Positions 18,965-27,019 of a stretch of DNA of 64,000 nucleotides are shown here, one piece after another. The translations under genes and the position numbers were made by a program. A model generated the notes under the pieces. The model had not been told where the DNA came from. It made no database searches and worked only from the letters and a program-made list of their open reading frames with translations. Positions within the stretch are counted from its first letter, which is position 1; each line of letters begins with the position of its first letter. The stretch covers positions 203,798 to 267,797 of the forward strand of contig CAWKNP010000007.1 in the NCBI GenBank assembly GCA_963851105.1, written 5' to 3'. Source of the stretch: DATARN01 sp963851105 (GTDB taxonomy: Bacteria; Actinomycetota; Acidimicrobiia; Acidimicrobiales; Palsa-688).

Positions 18965-19894
18965 CTAGAGGCGGGGCCAGCGGGGCTCACCGTCGCGGTC
19001 GCGGCGGCCGGTCTTGGCGCCGTCGGTCAACGCCCAGGACCGTCGCCACTTGGCTCCCGAGGGGCCGGTGAGGTCGGGGGTGGCACCCTCCGCCGCCCGG
19101 CGCCGGGCCGTCCACCAGTCGGTCTGCTGCTCGTCGGCCAGCTCCTCGAGCGTTCGTTCGATATGCGAGGCAAGTTCCCGGGCGTCCATGCCGGGAACCG
19201 GGCGGATCGGGGCTCCGAAAGTGATCCGGGTCGTGGCCAGGTGGAGGCGGTTGGCGTTGCGGGGCAGCACCCGGCGGGTGCCTTCGACATAGACAGGGAC
19301 GACGGTGCGGTTGGTCCGCACCGCCAGCCAGGCAGCGCCCGGGCGATGTGCCTGGCCCCAGCCGTCGGGGGTGCGGCCGCCTTCGGGAAAGATCAGCAGG
19401 CTCCAGCCGTCGTCGAGGAGCGACGCCGCCAGGTCTGCTGAACGCCGGTTGACCCGGAGGCGCTCGATCGGTATTGCGTTGATCGTGAAGGCGAAAAACG
19501 ACGCCTTCCAGCGCCGGTCGAAGAAGTAGTCGGCGCCCGCGGCCACGACGGTGCGATGGCGCCAGCGGTCGGGCAGCACGCTCAGAAGCAGAGGTGTGTC
19601 GATGTGGCTGGCGTGGTTGGCGGCGAAGATCACCGGCTCGTCGAGTTGTTCGAGACGGTCGAGGCCGTCCACCTTGGGGGCCGCCAGGACATGGGCGAGG
19701 GGACGGGTGATGCCCTCGGTCACCACGACGCGTGCCAGGCGGGCGCCGTAGCTGCGGGCCCAGTCGGTCTCGTAGTCGATCCCGAGGGTGCGCTTGGGCG
19801 GTGGTTGCTCGACGCCGCCCGGCCAGGTGGGCGCCGTCCAGGGAAACGTCCGCCGGGAGACGGCCCGGATCCCTGGCGCGTCCTTAATGGACAT
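18965..19894 (-). CDS. PlsC-type lysophospholipid acyltransferase
   Basis: 309 residues with the family blocks in order: ANHASHIDTPLL (NHx4D, about residue 93), a middle INAIPIERLR, then IFPEGGRTPDG (block III) and VPVYVEGTRRV (block IV). There is no evident membrane segment, so probably a peripheral membrane enzyme. It is the last gene of a reverse-strand cluster. Its ATG (19894) overlaps the end of the LarA-like gene by 11 bases, so the two are translationally coupled. The overlap suggests its product acts on the same lipid or alcohol pathway. Confidence 0.88.
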   Translation of the reverse strand: MSIKDAPGIRAVSRRTFPWTAPTWPGGVEQPPPKRTLGIDYETDWARSYGARLARVVVTEGITRPLAHVLAAPKVDGLDRLEQLDEPVIFAANHASHIDTPLLLSVLPDRWRHRTVVAAGADYFFDRRWKASFFAFTINAIPIERLRVNRRSADLAASLLDDGWSLLIFPEGGRTPDGWGQAHRPGAAWLAVRTNRTVVPVYVEGTRRVLPRNANRLHLATTRITFGAPIRPVPGMDARELASHIERTLEELADEQQTDWWTARRRAAEGATPDLTGPSGAKWRRSWALTDGAKTGRRDRDGEPRWPRL

Positions 19895-21470
19895 CGGCGA
19901 TCATCATCGGCGGGCAATGGAACTGGGTGATGCTGGGATCGCGCCCGACGACGTCGGAGGCCATCTCCAAGGCGTCACGCATCGTCGACGCGCGCTTGAA
20001 CCCCATGCGGTGCACCGCCTTGGTGTCACCGCCCACGATGATCACGCTCGCCACGTGGTCCATGGCGTGGGCCCCCCAGTACCACATGTAGAACGGGTGA
20101 ACGCCGTGGTAGGCGTAGCTGGTGCGGTACAGGTGCCGGTACCACTCGTCGTTGGCGAAGCGCTCCTCGTAGGTCTTCTCGATCTCGATGGGGTCGGTGG
20201 TATCGGCCAGCACCTCCTCGAAGAAGTCGATGTAGGAGGGGTGATGGATCGGGTTGAAGGCCCACGGCGTCGGGTGGCTCAGGATGATGACGCCGCCAGG
20301 ACGGACGAGTGGCTTGCCCCGGTACAGGTTGAAGAAGTAGCCGAGTCCGAGGCACATGACGAGGATCGGGTTCATGATCGAGTTGACGTTGTACGGGCAG
20401 ATGTAGGGCAGGCCGAAGATGACCACATCGGTCTGGCCCTCGACATCGACGAGTTGCTGGCGGTAGACGTGCTCGGTGGTGACGGCGTGGACTGCCTCCA
20501 CCTCGCCCGCCTGGACACTGCTCATCTTGTGTGGCGACTTGATCGACTGGAAGATCGACCGGGCGAGGCGGTCGGGGGTGCGGTCGAGGCTCTTGCTCAC
20601 GGCCAGGTAGCTGGCACGGTCGCGTGCCCCCCACTCCCACTCGCGCTTTTGGAGGAAGCCGAAGGCGGAGGGGAAGGTGTCGGTGTTCAGCGTCGTCTCG
20701 ATCTGGAAAACCTTCACGCCGCTGGCCGCGATCAGGCGCCCCATTCGCCAATTAGAGGTATGGAGCTCCGATTTCGACTGGTCCATGAAGCTGCGGCTGT
20801 GCTGCATGGTCCTCACGTTGTGATGGTGACGAAGGCTCTTGTACGACGCCAGCCCGGTGGCCACGCTCTTGTGGCCGCCGTCCATGGCCACCAGGTTGAT
20901 GTTGACGTACACCAGCAGGTCCGACTCTGCGGCCCGGCGGTTGATCTCGACATCCTCGCCGTGATCGGTGAGCCCCAGGTGCACGAGCGCGGACGGGTCT
21001 TCGGCGTCGTGCTGCAGCAGCAGGCCCTGGGGCGCGAAGGCGTCGTAGATCCGGTCGCCTAGGGCGTGGCGCAGCTCCTCGGGTGTCATACGCCGGTGCA
21101 GGGCCAGGGCGCAGATGAGCACCACGTCGTCGACGCCGGCGGCGGCGGCCAGATCGAGGACGGCTTCGATGACCCGTTGGCGGTTGTCGGGCTGTTCCAT
21201 CGGGGGCAGGGGTAGGGAGATGTCGTCGAACGCGATCGTCAGCCGCATTCCGGCCTTGAGGAGCGAGGGCAGGGGGGCGATGTCGCCGAGCGGGTGCAGG
21301 AGCGCCTGGCGGATGGCGTCGGCGGGGTCCTTGAGGGCCGCGACCGGCTCCGGCGGGTAGATGATCCGGCTCCCCTCGGGGAGCTTCAGGAGGCGGAACC
21401 CCTCGCCGTGCCAGCACAGCGTGGGGGGAGTGGAGCGATCGACCTCGAGGACGAAGCCGGGACGGGACAT
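19884..21470 (-). CDS. LarA-like (DUF2088, lactate-racemase N-domain) protein
   Basis: About 528 residues. The motif LALHRRMTPEELRHALG matches the THRPMTxEE-type catalytic His region of nickel-pincer LarA proteins, and AFDDISLPLPPM matches the preceding conserved strand. The protein is ~100 residues longer than LarA, with a distinct C-terminal half rich in aromatic residues (FYMWYWGAHAMDHV). No larB/larC/larE genes for the pincer cofactor are in the window, so activity as a racemase is uncertain. The start ATG (21470) overlaps the dehydrogenase stop as TGATG. The function within this lipid-like cluster is unknown. Confidence 0.72.
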   Translation of the reverse strand: MSRPGFVLEVDRSTPPTLCWHGEGFRLLKLPEGSRIIYPPEPVAALKDPADAIRQALLHPLGDIAPLPSLLKAGMRLTIAFDDISLPLPPMEQPDNRQRVIEAVLDLAAAAGVDDVVLICALALHRRMTPEELRHALGDRIYDAFAPQGLLLQHDAEDPSALVHLGLTDHGEDVEINRRAAESDLLVYVNINLVAMDGGHKSVATGLASYKSLRHHHNVRTMQHSRSFMDQSKSELHTSNWRMGRLIAASGVKVFQIETTLNTDTFPSAFGFLQKREWEWGARDRASYLAVSKSLDRTPDRLARSIFQSIKSPHKMSSVQAGEVEAVHAVTTEHVYRQQLVDVEGQTDVVIFGLPYICPYNVNSIMNPILVMCLGLGYFFNLYRGKPLVRPGGVIILSHPTPWAFNPIHHPSYIDFFEEVLADTTDPIEIEKTYEERFANDEWYRHLYRTSYAYHGVHPFYMWYWGAHAMDHVASVIIVGGDTKAVHRMGFKRASTMRDALEMASDVVGRDPSITQFHCPPMMIADVH

Positions 21471-22693
21471 CAGGCTGAAATCTCCTTGCTGGATCTGGTG
21501 AGCGGCCCCTGGCGCCGCAGGTCGAAGGCCACCTTTGTGGCTCCCCTGCGGCCGGCGTCGGCGGCATGGGCGATGGCGTCGCGGTAGCGGGTGAGGGGAT
21601 ACAGGGCTGAGACCAGGCGCTCGAGGCCGGCGTCGGCGACCAGCTCGAAGGCCATGTCGAACGTGCGGCGCTCCGTGGCGCCGGAGCCCGAGGCGTTGGG
21701 CAGCCGTTCGGTGCCATAGGCATAGGCGCCGGTCACCGACACCTCGCGCTGCCAGAGACCGGTGAGATCGACCTTGACCTCGCCGGGCATGCCGAGGAGG
21801 ACGACGGTCCCCCCGGGCTCGACCACCGAGAGGGCCGATGCCAGCGATTGGGCTGAGCCGACGCAATCGAAGACCACGCTGGCGCCTCCCGTCAGCTGGC
21901 CGGAATCGAGGACCAACGAGCCTGTCTTGCGGCGCACCGCTCGGGCCAGCTCGGCCGGTTCGACGACGGTGCAGTCGCTCAGCTCGCCGGCCAGGCGCCG
22001 CTGCTCGGCGTGCTTCGCCACGACGACGAGCGACGCGATGTCCGGTCGGTACCGGGCGAGGGCGGCAGCGGTGCACAACCCGAGCGTCCCGGCCCCGATC
22101 ACGACCGCGGTGGCATGGCCCCGCGAACCCACGAGGGCGCCGTGCAGCGCGCAGGCGGCGGGCTCGACCATGACCGCCGCTTGGTCGCTCATGCCGTCCG
22201 GCACCCGGTGGAGCTGGCTTTCGTGCCCGACGAGGGCGGCGCCCCAGCCACCGCCGGTACGTGAGCAGTAGCCCGTCTGGAGGCCCGGCTTCAAGTGCCC
22301 GAAGGCCAGGTTGCGGCAACGATTGGTCTGGCCCACGGCGCACGCGGGGCACGGTGGATCGATTCCCCGGGCGGCACAGCGCAGGACCGGTTCGAGCACG
22401 ACCCGGGTGCCGTCGTCGAGTTCGCCCACCACCTCGTGGCCGGGGATGAAGGGGAAACTCACCAGAGGCTCGAAGTATCGCGACGACCGGCCGTCGATCG
22501 TTGCCAGGTCGCTGCCGCAGATGCCGGACAACCGGGGCCGTACCCGTGACCAGCCAGGACCCGGGAGTTCGGGTTCGTCGACATCGGTGAGCCGCAGTGG
22601 TCCTACCCGGGCGCCGCTGCCGCTGCGAAAGCTCGACGCAACCCGGGCGGCCGCGAACTTGGGCAGGTTGCGCTCGAAGAGCAGAGCCTTCAT
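21470..22693 (-). CDS. zinc-type medium-chain alcohol dehydrogenase
   Basis: 407 residues. The GroES-like N-terminal domain has SGICGSDLATIDG (catalytic Cys) and PGHEVVGEL (His-Glu). The structural-zinc cysteines lie around PPCPACAVGQTNRC. The Rossmann domain has VIGAGTLGLCTAAAL. This is consistent with NAD(P)-dependent oxidation or reduction of an alcohol/aldehyde. The start is ATG at 22693 (MKALLFERNL), reached through a ladder of repeated ATGAAGGC starts upstream. It is translationally coupled to the LarA-like gene downstream. Confidence 0.9.
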   Translation of the reverse strand: MKALLFERNLPKFAAARVASSFRSGSGARVGPLRLTDVDEPELPGPGWSRVRPRLSGICGSDLATIDGRSSRYFEPLVSFPFIPGHEVVGELDDGTRVVLEPVLRCAARGIDPPCPACAVGQTNRCRNLAFGHLKPGLQTGYCSRTGGGWGAALVGHESQLHRVPDGMSDQAAVMVEPAACALHGALVGSRGHATAVVIGAGTLGLCTAAALARYRPDIASLVVVAKHAEQRRLAGELSDCTVVEPAELARAVRRKTGSLVLDSGQLTGGASVVFDCVGSAQSLASALSVVEPGGTVVLLGMPGEVKVDLTGLWQREVSVTGAYAYGTERLPNASGSGATERRTFDMAFELVADAGLERLVSALYPLTRYRDAIAHAADAGRRGATKVAFDLRRQGPLTRSSKEISA

Positions 22694-22744
22694 GAGAGGA
22701 GAGCCTTCATAAGAGGAGGGCCTTCATGGCTTGGCAGCCTTCAT
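22685..22744 (-). repeat. 17-bp tandem repeat: ladder of three 6-codon mini-ORFs before the dehydrogenase
   Basis: Four ATG codons lie exactly 17 bases apart on the reverse strand (22744, 22727, 22710, 22693). The first overlaps the stop of the reductase/HAD gene as ATGA. The first three open frames encode MKAAKP, MKALLL and MKALLS, and each ends in a TGA overlapping the next ATG. The fourth ATG starts the real dehydrogenase (MKALLF). The unit looks like a duplicated copy of the dehydrogenase start. Confidence 0.85.
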
Positions 22745-25092
22745 CGGTTGGCGCTGGCCCGGGCGATAGGCAGCAGGGGGCGCGGGCCGCCCGGCGAGCG
22801 GGGCCATTGCTCGACATGCCAGCCGCGTTTGCGGGCAATGGCGGCCAGCTTGGTCTCGGGGTTGACGGCCACCGGGTGACCGACGACCTCCAGCATGGGC
22901 AGGTCGCTGGCCGAATCGGCGTATGCGACCGACTCGGCGAGGTCGATCCCCCGAGCGGCGGCGTAGTCGGCCATGAGCAGGGCTCGGGCCTCCCCGGTCG
23001 GGGGCCCAGACAGGAGCTCTCCGGTGTAGCGCCCGTTTTCGACGCCCAGGGACGCGCACATGACATCGTCGAAAAGGGGGCGCAGCGGTTCGATGGCGAT
23101 GTCCAGTGCGCCGGTTATGAGCAGGGTGCGATGGCCGAGGCGCCGATGGGCCCGAACCCGACGGATCCCGGCGGGGAATGCCTTGGCGAGCAGCAGTTCG
23201 CTCCACAGCTCCCAGGAGTCGTGCTCGAGGCGTGCGACCGGGGCTCCCTCGTAGCGGCGGTAGAAGTGGCGGAGGAAGTCGCCGCGGTCTTGGCGGTCGA
23301 GGGCCAGGAGGCGGGGCGCCTCTCGGATGGTCTTGAGCACCAGGCGCAGGCGGTCTTCCTCCCCGATCCTGCGGGTGGCGAGCCAGGCGTAGGAGTCGAC
23401 CACGTTGGAGGCGATCAGGGTGTTTTCGAGGTCGAACACCGCCAGTTGGCGTTCAGGGGCTAGGACCGCCTGGCGGCCCCTGTCCTCCCGGCTGAGCGCC
23501 GGCGTGCGCCGCTTCGACGGCCCGGCGACGCGCACCCGGGCATGGGCGACGATCGAGGGCATGTGGGTGTCCCGCACGTACATCGGCCACGAGATGCCCG
23601 CCGGGTCGAAGGCGAAATCGGCCTGGTCGGCGGCGGGCAGTCGGTCCCAGAGCTCGATCAGCCGGTCGACCCGGAACACCGCTTCGGTCTCGGTGTACGC
23701 CCCGTAGAGCTCGACGTAGCCGAGGGCGCGCTCCGCTTCCGAGCGTTTCTCCTCGAGGCGGGCGGCGAGATCGGCTTGGCGACCCCGAAGGGGCAGCGAA
23801 TGAAGGCCCTTCTCGGCGGCGCCGAGGACCCGGGTGGCCCGGGCCAGCTGGCGCTGCACCCGTCCTCGGCCGGGGTAGGTCCATTCCGGCACGACGATCG
23901 GCTGGCCGTTGCTGTCCGCTAGGGGATGCTCGCCGTACCAACCCCGCACCAGTTCGACCAACTGGCGGTAGCGCAGTGGATTGCGCGATCCCGATGCCAC
24001 CTGGAACACCTCCGGTGCCTCGCCGACCATCGGCCCGCCCGATGCGGCCACGGCGATGAGGGCGGCGACGACCAGGTCGACGGGTATGACGTCGACCACT
24101 CCTTCGGGGAGGCCGGGAAACTCCTTCAGCAGGCCCCGCCCGAGGCTGATGATCACCGGTTCGGCCATGCGGAAGCCCCGGATCCATCCCGGCGCCGGTT
24201 CGGCCAGCGCCGACTCGATGATCGAGGGACGCACGATCGAGACCCTGACGGCGCCGCGGGACTCCAGCAACGCCCGCTCGCCCAAAGCCTTGGTATAGGC
24301 GTAGGCGTCGGGCCATCCCAGGGCCTGGGCCCGCGCCTTGCCGGCCAGGACTAGGCGTTCTTTGACCCACTCGCCCCGGAGCTTTTCCGCCTTGGCGGCC
24401 AGCACCGGGGTCCCCGCGGCCCCCAATTCCGAGCGTGCCGCCTTGGCGAACTGCGTCAGGCGGGCAGGCTCGCGGCTGGCGGTGTCGGCGTCGGCCCGAG
24501 CCCGCTGGGCGGCCGCCACCTCGGGCCGCCACGCCACCTCGGTGGCGAAGGGGGTGTCGGGAAGCAAGGCCTCGGGGGCATCGCCTCGGCGCGAACCGGC
24601 AACGTAGGCGGTCGAAACCGCGATGAGGTGCGGCGGCGCGCTTGCGAGGTCGGACGGCTGGCGCACGCTCATCATGGCCTTGGCGACGCGGCTCGGGCCG
24701 AGGAGGTTGACTTCGACGGCGCTGTCGAGGGGTGAGTCGAAGCTGACCGACGCGGCCGAGTGGATGACGATCGGGCAACTGGCGAGGATGGCTTGGCCTT
24801 CGGTGTCGAGCCCGAGGCCCTCGGTCCCGACGTCGCCGGCCAATGGAACCACCCGGCGGGCCAACTCCGCGTCGAAGCCGGCACCGAGTTGCTGGCGCAG
24901 GAGATCGAAGCAGTCGTTCCGGAAGATCTCCCGGCGGACCCGGTCGGCGGCTCCCCGCCGGCCGGGACGGACAATCAGGACCAGTTCACAGTCGGGGACC
25001 TGGCGCAGGAGCCGCTCCACCAGCGCGGTGCCGAGAAAGCCAGTGGCGCCGGTGATGGCGATGCGCTGACCAGCCAGTGCCTCACGGAGCAT
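22741..25092 (-). CDS. fatty-acyl-CoA-reductase-like NAD-binding domain fused to HAD-IB domain
   Basis: 783 residues. Residues 1-~370 are an extended SDR/male-sterility-type domain: ITGATGFLGTALVERLL, then VIHSAASVSFD, and the catalytic YAYTKALGE. This domain is typical of NADPH-dependent acyl-CoA/ACP reductases. Residues ~545-770 form a HAD subfamily IB domain. Its motif I reads FDLENTLI instead of DxDxT, so the second Asp (general acid/base) is Glu; motif IV is YADSASDLPML. The phosphatase activity may be altered. It is first in the cluster reductase, dehydrogenase, LarA-like, acyltransferase, suggesting long-chain alcohol/aldehyde or wax-type chemistry (inference). ATG at 25092 leaves almost no 5' leader. 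Confidence 0.82.
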   Translation of the reverse strand: MLREALAGQRIAITGATGFLGTALVERLLRQVPDCELVLIVRPGRRGAADRVRREIFRNDCFDLLRQQLGAGFDAELARRVVPLAGDVGTEGLGLDTEGQAILASCPIVIHSAASVSFDSPLDSAVEVNLLGPSRVAKAMMSVRQPSDLASAPPHLIAVSTAYVAGSRRGDAPEALLPDTPFATEVAWRPEVAAAQRARADADTASREPARLTQFAKAARSELGAAGTPVLAAKAEKLRGEWVKERLVLAGKARAQALGWPDAYAYTKALGERALLESRGAVRVSIVRPSIIESALAEPAPGWIRGFRMAEPVIISLGRGLLKEFPGLPEGVVDVIPVDLVVAALIAVAASGGPMVGEAPEVFQVASGSRNPLRYRQLVELVRGWYGEHPLADSNGQPIVVPEWTYPGRGRVQRQLARATRVLGAAEKGLHSLPLRGRQADLAARLEEKRSEAERALGYVELYGAYTETEAVFRVDRLIELWDRLPAADQADFAFDPAGISWPMYVRDTHMPSIVAHARVRVAGPSKRRTPALSREDRGRQAVLAPERQLAVFDLENTLIASNVVDSYAWLATRRIGEEDRLRLVLKTIREAPRLLALDRQDRGDFLRHFYRRYEGAPVARLEHDSWELWSELLLAKAFPAGIRRVRAHRRLGHRTLLITGALDIAIEPLRPLFDDVMCASLGVENGRYTGELLSGPPTGEARALLMADYAAARGIDLAESVAYADSASDLPMLEVVGHPVAVNPETKLAAIARKRGWHVEQWPRSPGGPRPLLPIARASANR

Positions 25093-25101
25093 CCCTCAGT
25101 G

Positions 25102-25117
25102 TCTACCATTTGGTAGA
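25102..25117. promoter_or_regulatory. 16-bp palindromic operator between divergent TetR and reductase genes
   Basis: TCTACCATTTGGTAGA has perfect 7-bp arms and a 2-base centre. It ends on the first base of the tetR ATG. The two start codons are only 24 bases apart, so this site would control both genes. With no room for ribosome sites, both transcripts are probably leaderless. Confidence 0.75.
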
Positions 25118-25710
25118 TGACTACCGCCAGCACCCGGGATCGTGTGGTCGATGGCGCGGTCGTGGCGTTCGGATCGCGCGGCTACGACGCCACGAGTCTC
25201 GACGCGCTGGCGGCGGAGCTGGGAGTGCGCAAGCAGACCATCTTGTACTACTGCCCCTCGAAGGAGGCGCTGCTCGACGCAGCCATCGACCGGGCGGCGG
25301 CAGAGCTGTCGGCGGCCCTCGAGGAGGCGCTCGACGGCGCCGGCAACGGGTGGGGCCGGGTCGAGGCGATTGTCCGGTCTGTTTTTCGCCTGGCCGCTCG
25401 CCGCCCCGAGCTTCTCGGGCTGCTGCGGGAGGTGAGCCGCCTGGGACCTCCTGGCGCCACCCGGCTGACGACGGCTCTGCGGCCTCTGATCACGCGGGCG
25501 GCACTCTTCCTCGAAATCGAGATGGACTCCGGTTCGATGCGGCGCCACGACCCAAAATTGCTTCTGCTGGCGGCCTATTCGGCCGTGATCGGGGTGGCGA
25601 CCGAAGTCGAGGTGCTCCGGGCGCTCGGCTACGAGCCCACGGCCCGCTCCCTGGTGCGCCGGCGCCGGGAGCTCCTGTCGTTCCTCCATTCGGCCCTGGT
25701 TCCGGAGTAA
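25117..25710 (+). CDS. TetR-family transcriptional regulator
   Basis: 197 residues. The N-terminal helix-turn-helix (residues ~8-55) reads VVAFGSRGYDATSLDALAAEL then VRKQTILYYCPSKEALL, a textbook TetR DNA-binding domain. The C-terminal ligand domain is divergent, as usual. It is divergently placed from the reductase/dehydrogenase/LarA-like/acyltransferase cluster with a 16-bp palindrome in between. The simplest reading is an autoregulated repressor of that cluster, responding to an acyl or alcohol ligand (inference). Confidence 0.92.
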   Translation: MTTASTRDRVVDGAVVAFGSRGYDATSLDALAAELGVRKQTILYYCPSKEALLDAAIDRAAAELSAALEEALDGAGNGWGRVEAIVRSVFRLAARRPELLGLLREVSRLGPPGATRLTTALRPLITRAALFLEIEMDSGSMRRHDPKLLLLAAYSAVIGVATEVEVLRALGYEPTARSLVRRRRELLSFLHSALVPE

Positions 25711-25725
25711 CTGCGGCATCTCCTG

Positions 25726-25770
25726 CTGCAAAACGACGGTATTACGTCGTTCCGCAGCACTTTGGAGTGC
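25726..25770. terminator. two adjacent hairpins after tetR
   Basis: The first stem pairs ctgc..aacgacg (25726-25738) with cgtcgtt..gcag (25745-25757). The second is gcact-ttgg-agtgc (25757-25770). They lie between the convergent ends of tetR and the next reverse-strand gene and could terminate both. Confidence 0.6.
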
Positions 25771-25799
25771 ACAGGGCGGCGGCCCTAGGTGGCGGCGGG

Positions 25800-26372
25800 C
25801 TAGGGGCGACGGGTGGGCTTCGCCTTGGGCGGTGTGTAGCGGCGGTTCGGCGGAGGCGTCTTGGTGACGACCGGGGCCGACGCGGCCGGGCCCCGCCGGC
25901 GTTCCGCTCGGGCCGCGGCCCGGGCGGCTGCCATCTCACGGCGCTGGGCCGGAGTGACAGGACCCTGGGCCCGCCGGGCCTTGCCCTGGGCGTTGCTCGT
26001 GCGCATCATGAGGTAGCCGCTGTAAAAGAGGAACCCGAGTTGCAACGGGACGATGTAACTCACGGCCAGTCCGGCCACGAAACCGGCGACCGCAGTCATG
26101 ATCCGATGGCCCCGGCGCACCGCCAGGGTGAAAACGATGGCGGCCGCGACCCCCAGTCCCGCGAGCCAAGGTTGCGCCTGGCCGGCGATCCCCACCGACA
26201 GCGCTCCGGCGGCGCCCACGCCCGCGAGAACGAATCCGATCTGCTGCTCCCGGTGCCGCATCTGCGTCGGGGGGAGGTCCCCGGCGGCCCCAGTGGCTCC
26301 CGAGGCCCCAGTGGTTCCCGCGGCCCCAGTGGCTCCCGTGGCTACATTCGCCGGCTTGTCAGCCCTGCTCAT
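25800..26372 (-). CDS. small membrane protein with collagen-like N-terminal repeat
   Basis: 190 residues. Residues ~12-32 repeat Gly-Ala-Thr/Gly-Ala-Ala triplets (GATGAAGTTGASGATGAAG). Several hydrophobic segments follow (FVLAGVGAAGALSVGIAG, WLAGLGVAAAIVFTLAV, ITAVAGFVAGLAVSYIV-like, PLQLGFLFYSGYLMM), then a basic Ala/Arg-rich tail ending in KPTRRP. I do not recognise a family. Its ATG overlaps the stop of the upstream gene (ATGA), so they form a two-gene unit. Confidence 0.65.
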   Translation of the reverse strand: MSRADKPANVATGATGAAGTTGASGATGAAGDLPPTQMRHREQQIGFVLAGVGAAGALSVGIAGQAQPWLAGLGVAAAIVFTLAVRRGHRIMTAVAGFVAGLAVSYIVPLQLGFLFYSGYLMMRTSNAQGKARRAQGPVTPAQRREMAAARAAARAERRRGPAASAPVVTKTPPPNRRYTPPKAKPTRRP

Positions 26373-26773
26373 GGGTCGCCCGCACCGGCATCTGGCTCGG
26401 ATCCTTCGGACGTCGAGCCTGTTGCTCGGTCCGAGGCCGACGCACCCTCACCTTTTTCCATCAGCCATGGGCGGATCTTCACGACGTGGGCCGACGGCTG
26501 GAAGCCAGTGAGGTCAGCTTCTACTGGGAGATCCGTCGGCGGGTCGCCCGAGGTGACGACGACGATGGATGGCTCCTCGCGTCGCGGCTCAAGGGCTTCC
26601 CTGAGCCCGAGGCCGATACCGGTAAGGACAGCGCCCGCCACGCTGCGGCGCCGCCATGACTCCATGCGAGGGGGTAGGGCGGTATGGATCTCACCGTTGG
26701 CATCGGGCTCCGGATCGAGGTGGAGCTCCATGCCATCGACATCGACCGTCCGCGGCTGCTCGCCCTCCTCCAC
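26369..26773 (-). CDS. small hypothetical protein, coupled to the membrane protein downstream
   Basis: 134 residues, acidic overall. It starts MEEGEQPRTVDVDGMEL and has one weakly hydrophobic central stretch (SVAGAVLTGIGLGLREAL). The C-terminal tail is rich in Glu/Ser/Asp/Gly. No known domain was recognised. Support comes from the 4-base ATGA overlap with the next gene and from codon usage like the neighbours. Confidence 0.55.
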   Translation of the reverse strand: MEEGEQPRTVDVDGMELHLDPEPDANGEIHTALPPRMESWRRRSVAGAVLTGIGLGLREALEPRREEPSIVVVTSGDPPTDLPVEADLTGFQPSAHVVKIRPWLMEKGEGASASDRATGSTSEGSEPDAGAGDP

Positions 26774-26820
26774 GGCCCCAACGGTACTCGGGCCGTGGAA
26801 GGAAGGCGCGCAGGCGGGAA

Positions 26821-26982
26821 CTACTTGAGGGCGTCGCCGATCTTGTCCTTGACGTCGTCGACGGTGTCCTTGACCTTGCCGCTTGCCTGGTCGAGCTTGC
26901 CTTCGCGCTTCAAGTCGTCATTGTCGGTGAGGTCGCCAATTGCTTCTTTGCCTCGGCCCTTGAGATCGTCAGTGTTGGTCAT
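26821..26982 (-). CDS. CsbD-family stress-response protein
   Basis: 53 residues: starts MTNTDDLKGRGKEAIGDLTD, then KLDQASGKVKDTVDDVKDKI. The GKxKEAxGxxTxD and GKxDQAxGKxKxxV blocks are the CsbD-family pattern, a small hydrophilic protein usually induced by general stress. It is slightly shorter than typical (~60-70). Confidence 0.85.
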   Translation of the reverse strand: MTNTDDLKGRGKEAIGDLTDNDDLKREGKLDQASGKVKDTVDDVKDKIGDALK

Positions 26983-27019
26983 ACCCAAGGTTGTCCCCGG
27001 CCGCTGCCGGGCGGAAACG

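Noticed and set aside
19884..21470. LarA-like protein as a nickel enzyme supplied by the hydrogenase nickel genes
   Set aside because: The cofactor genes larB/C/E are absent here, and the gene sits in a lipid-type cluster far from hypAB; no sequence link supports the idea.
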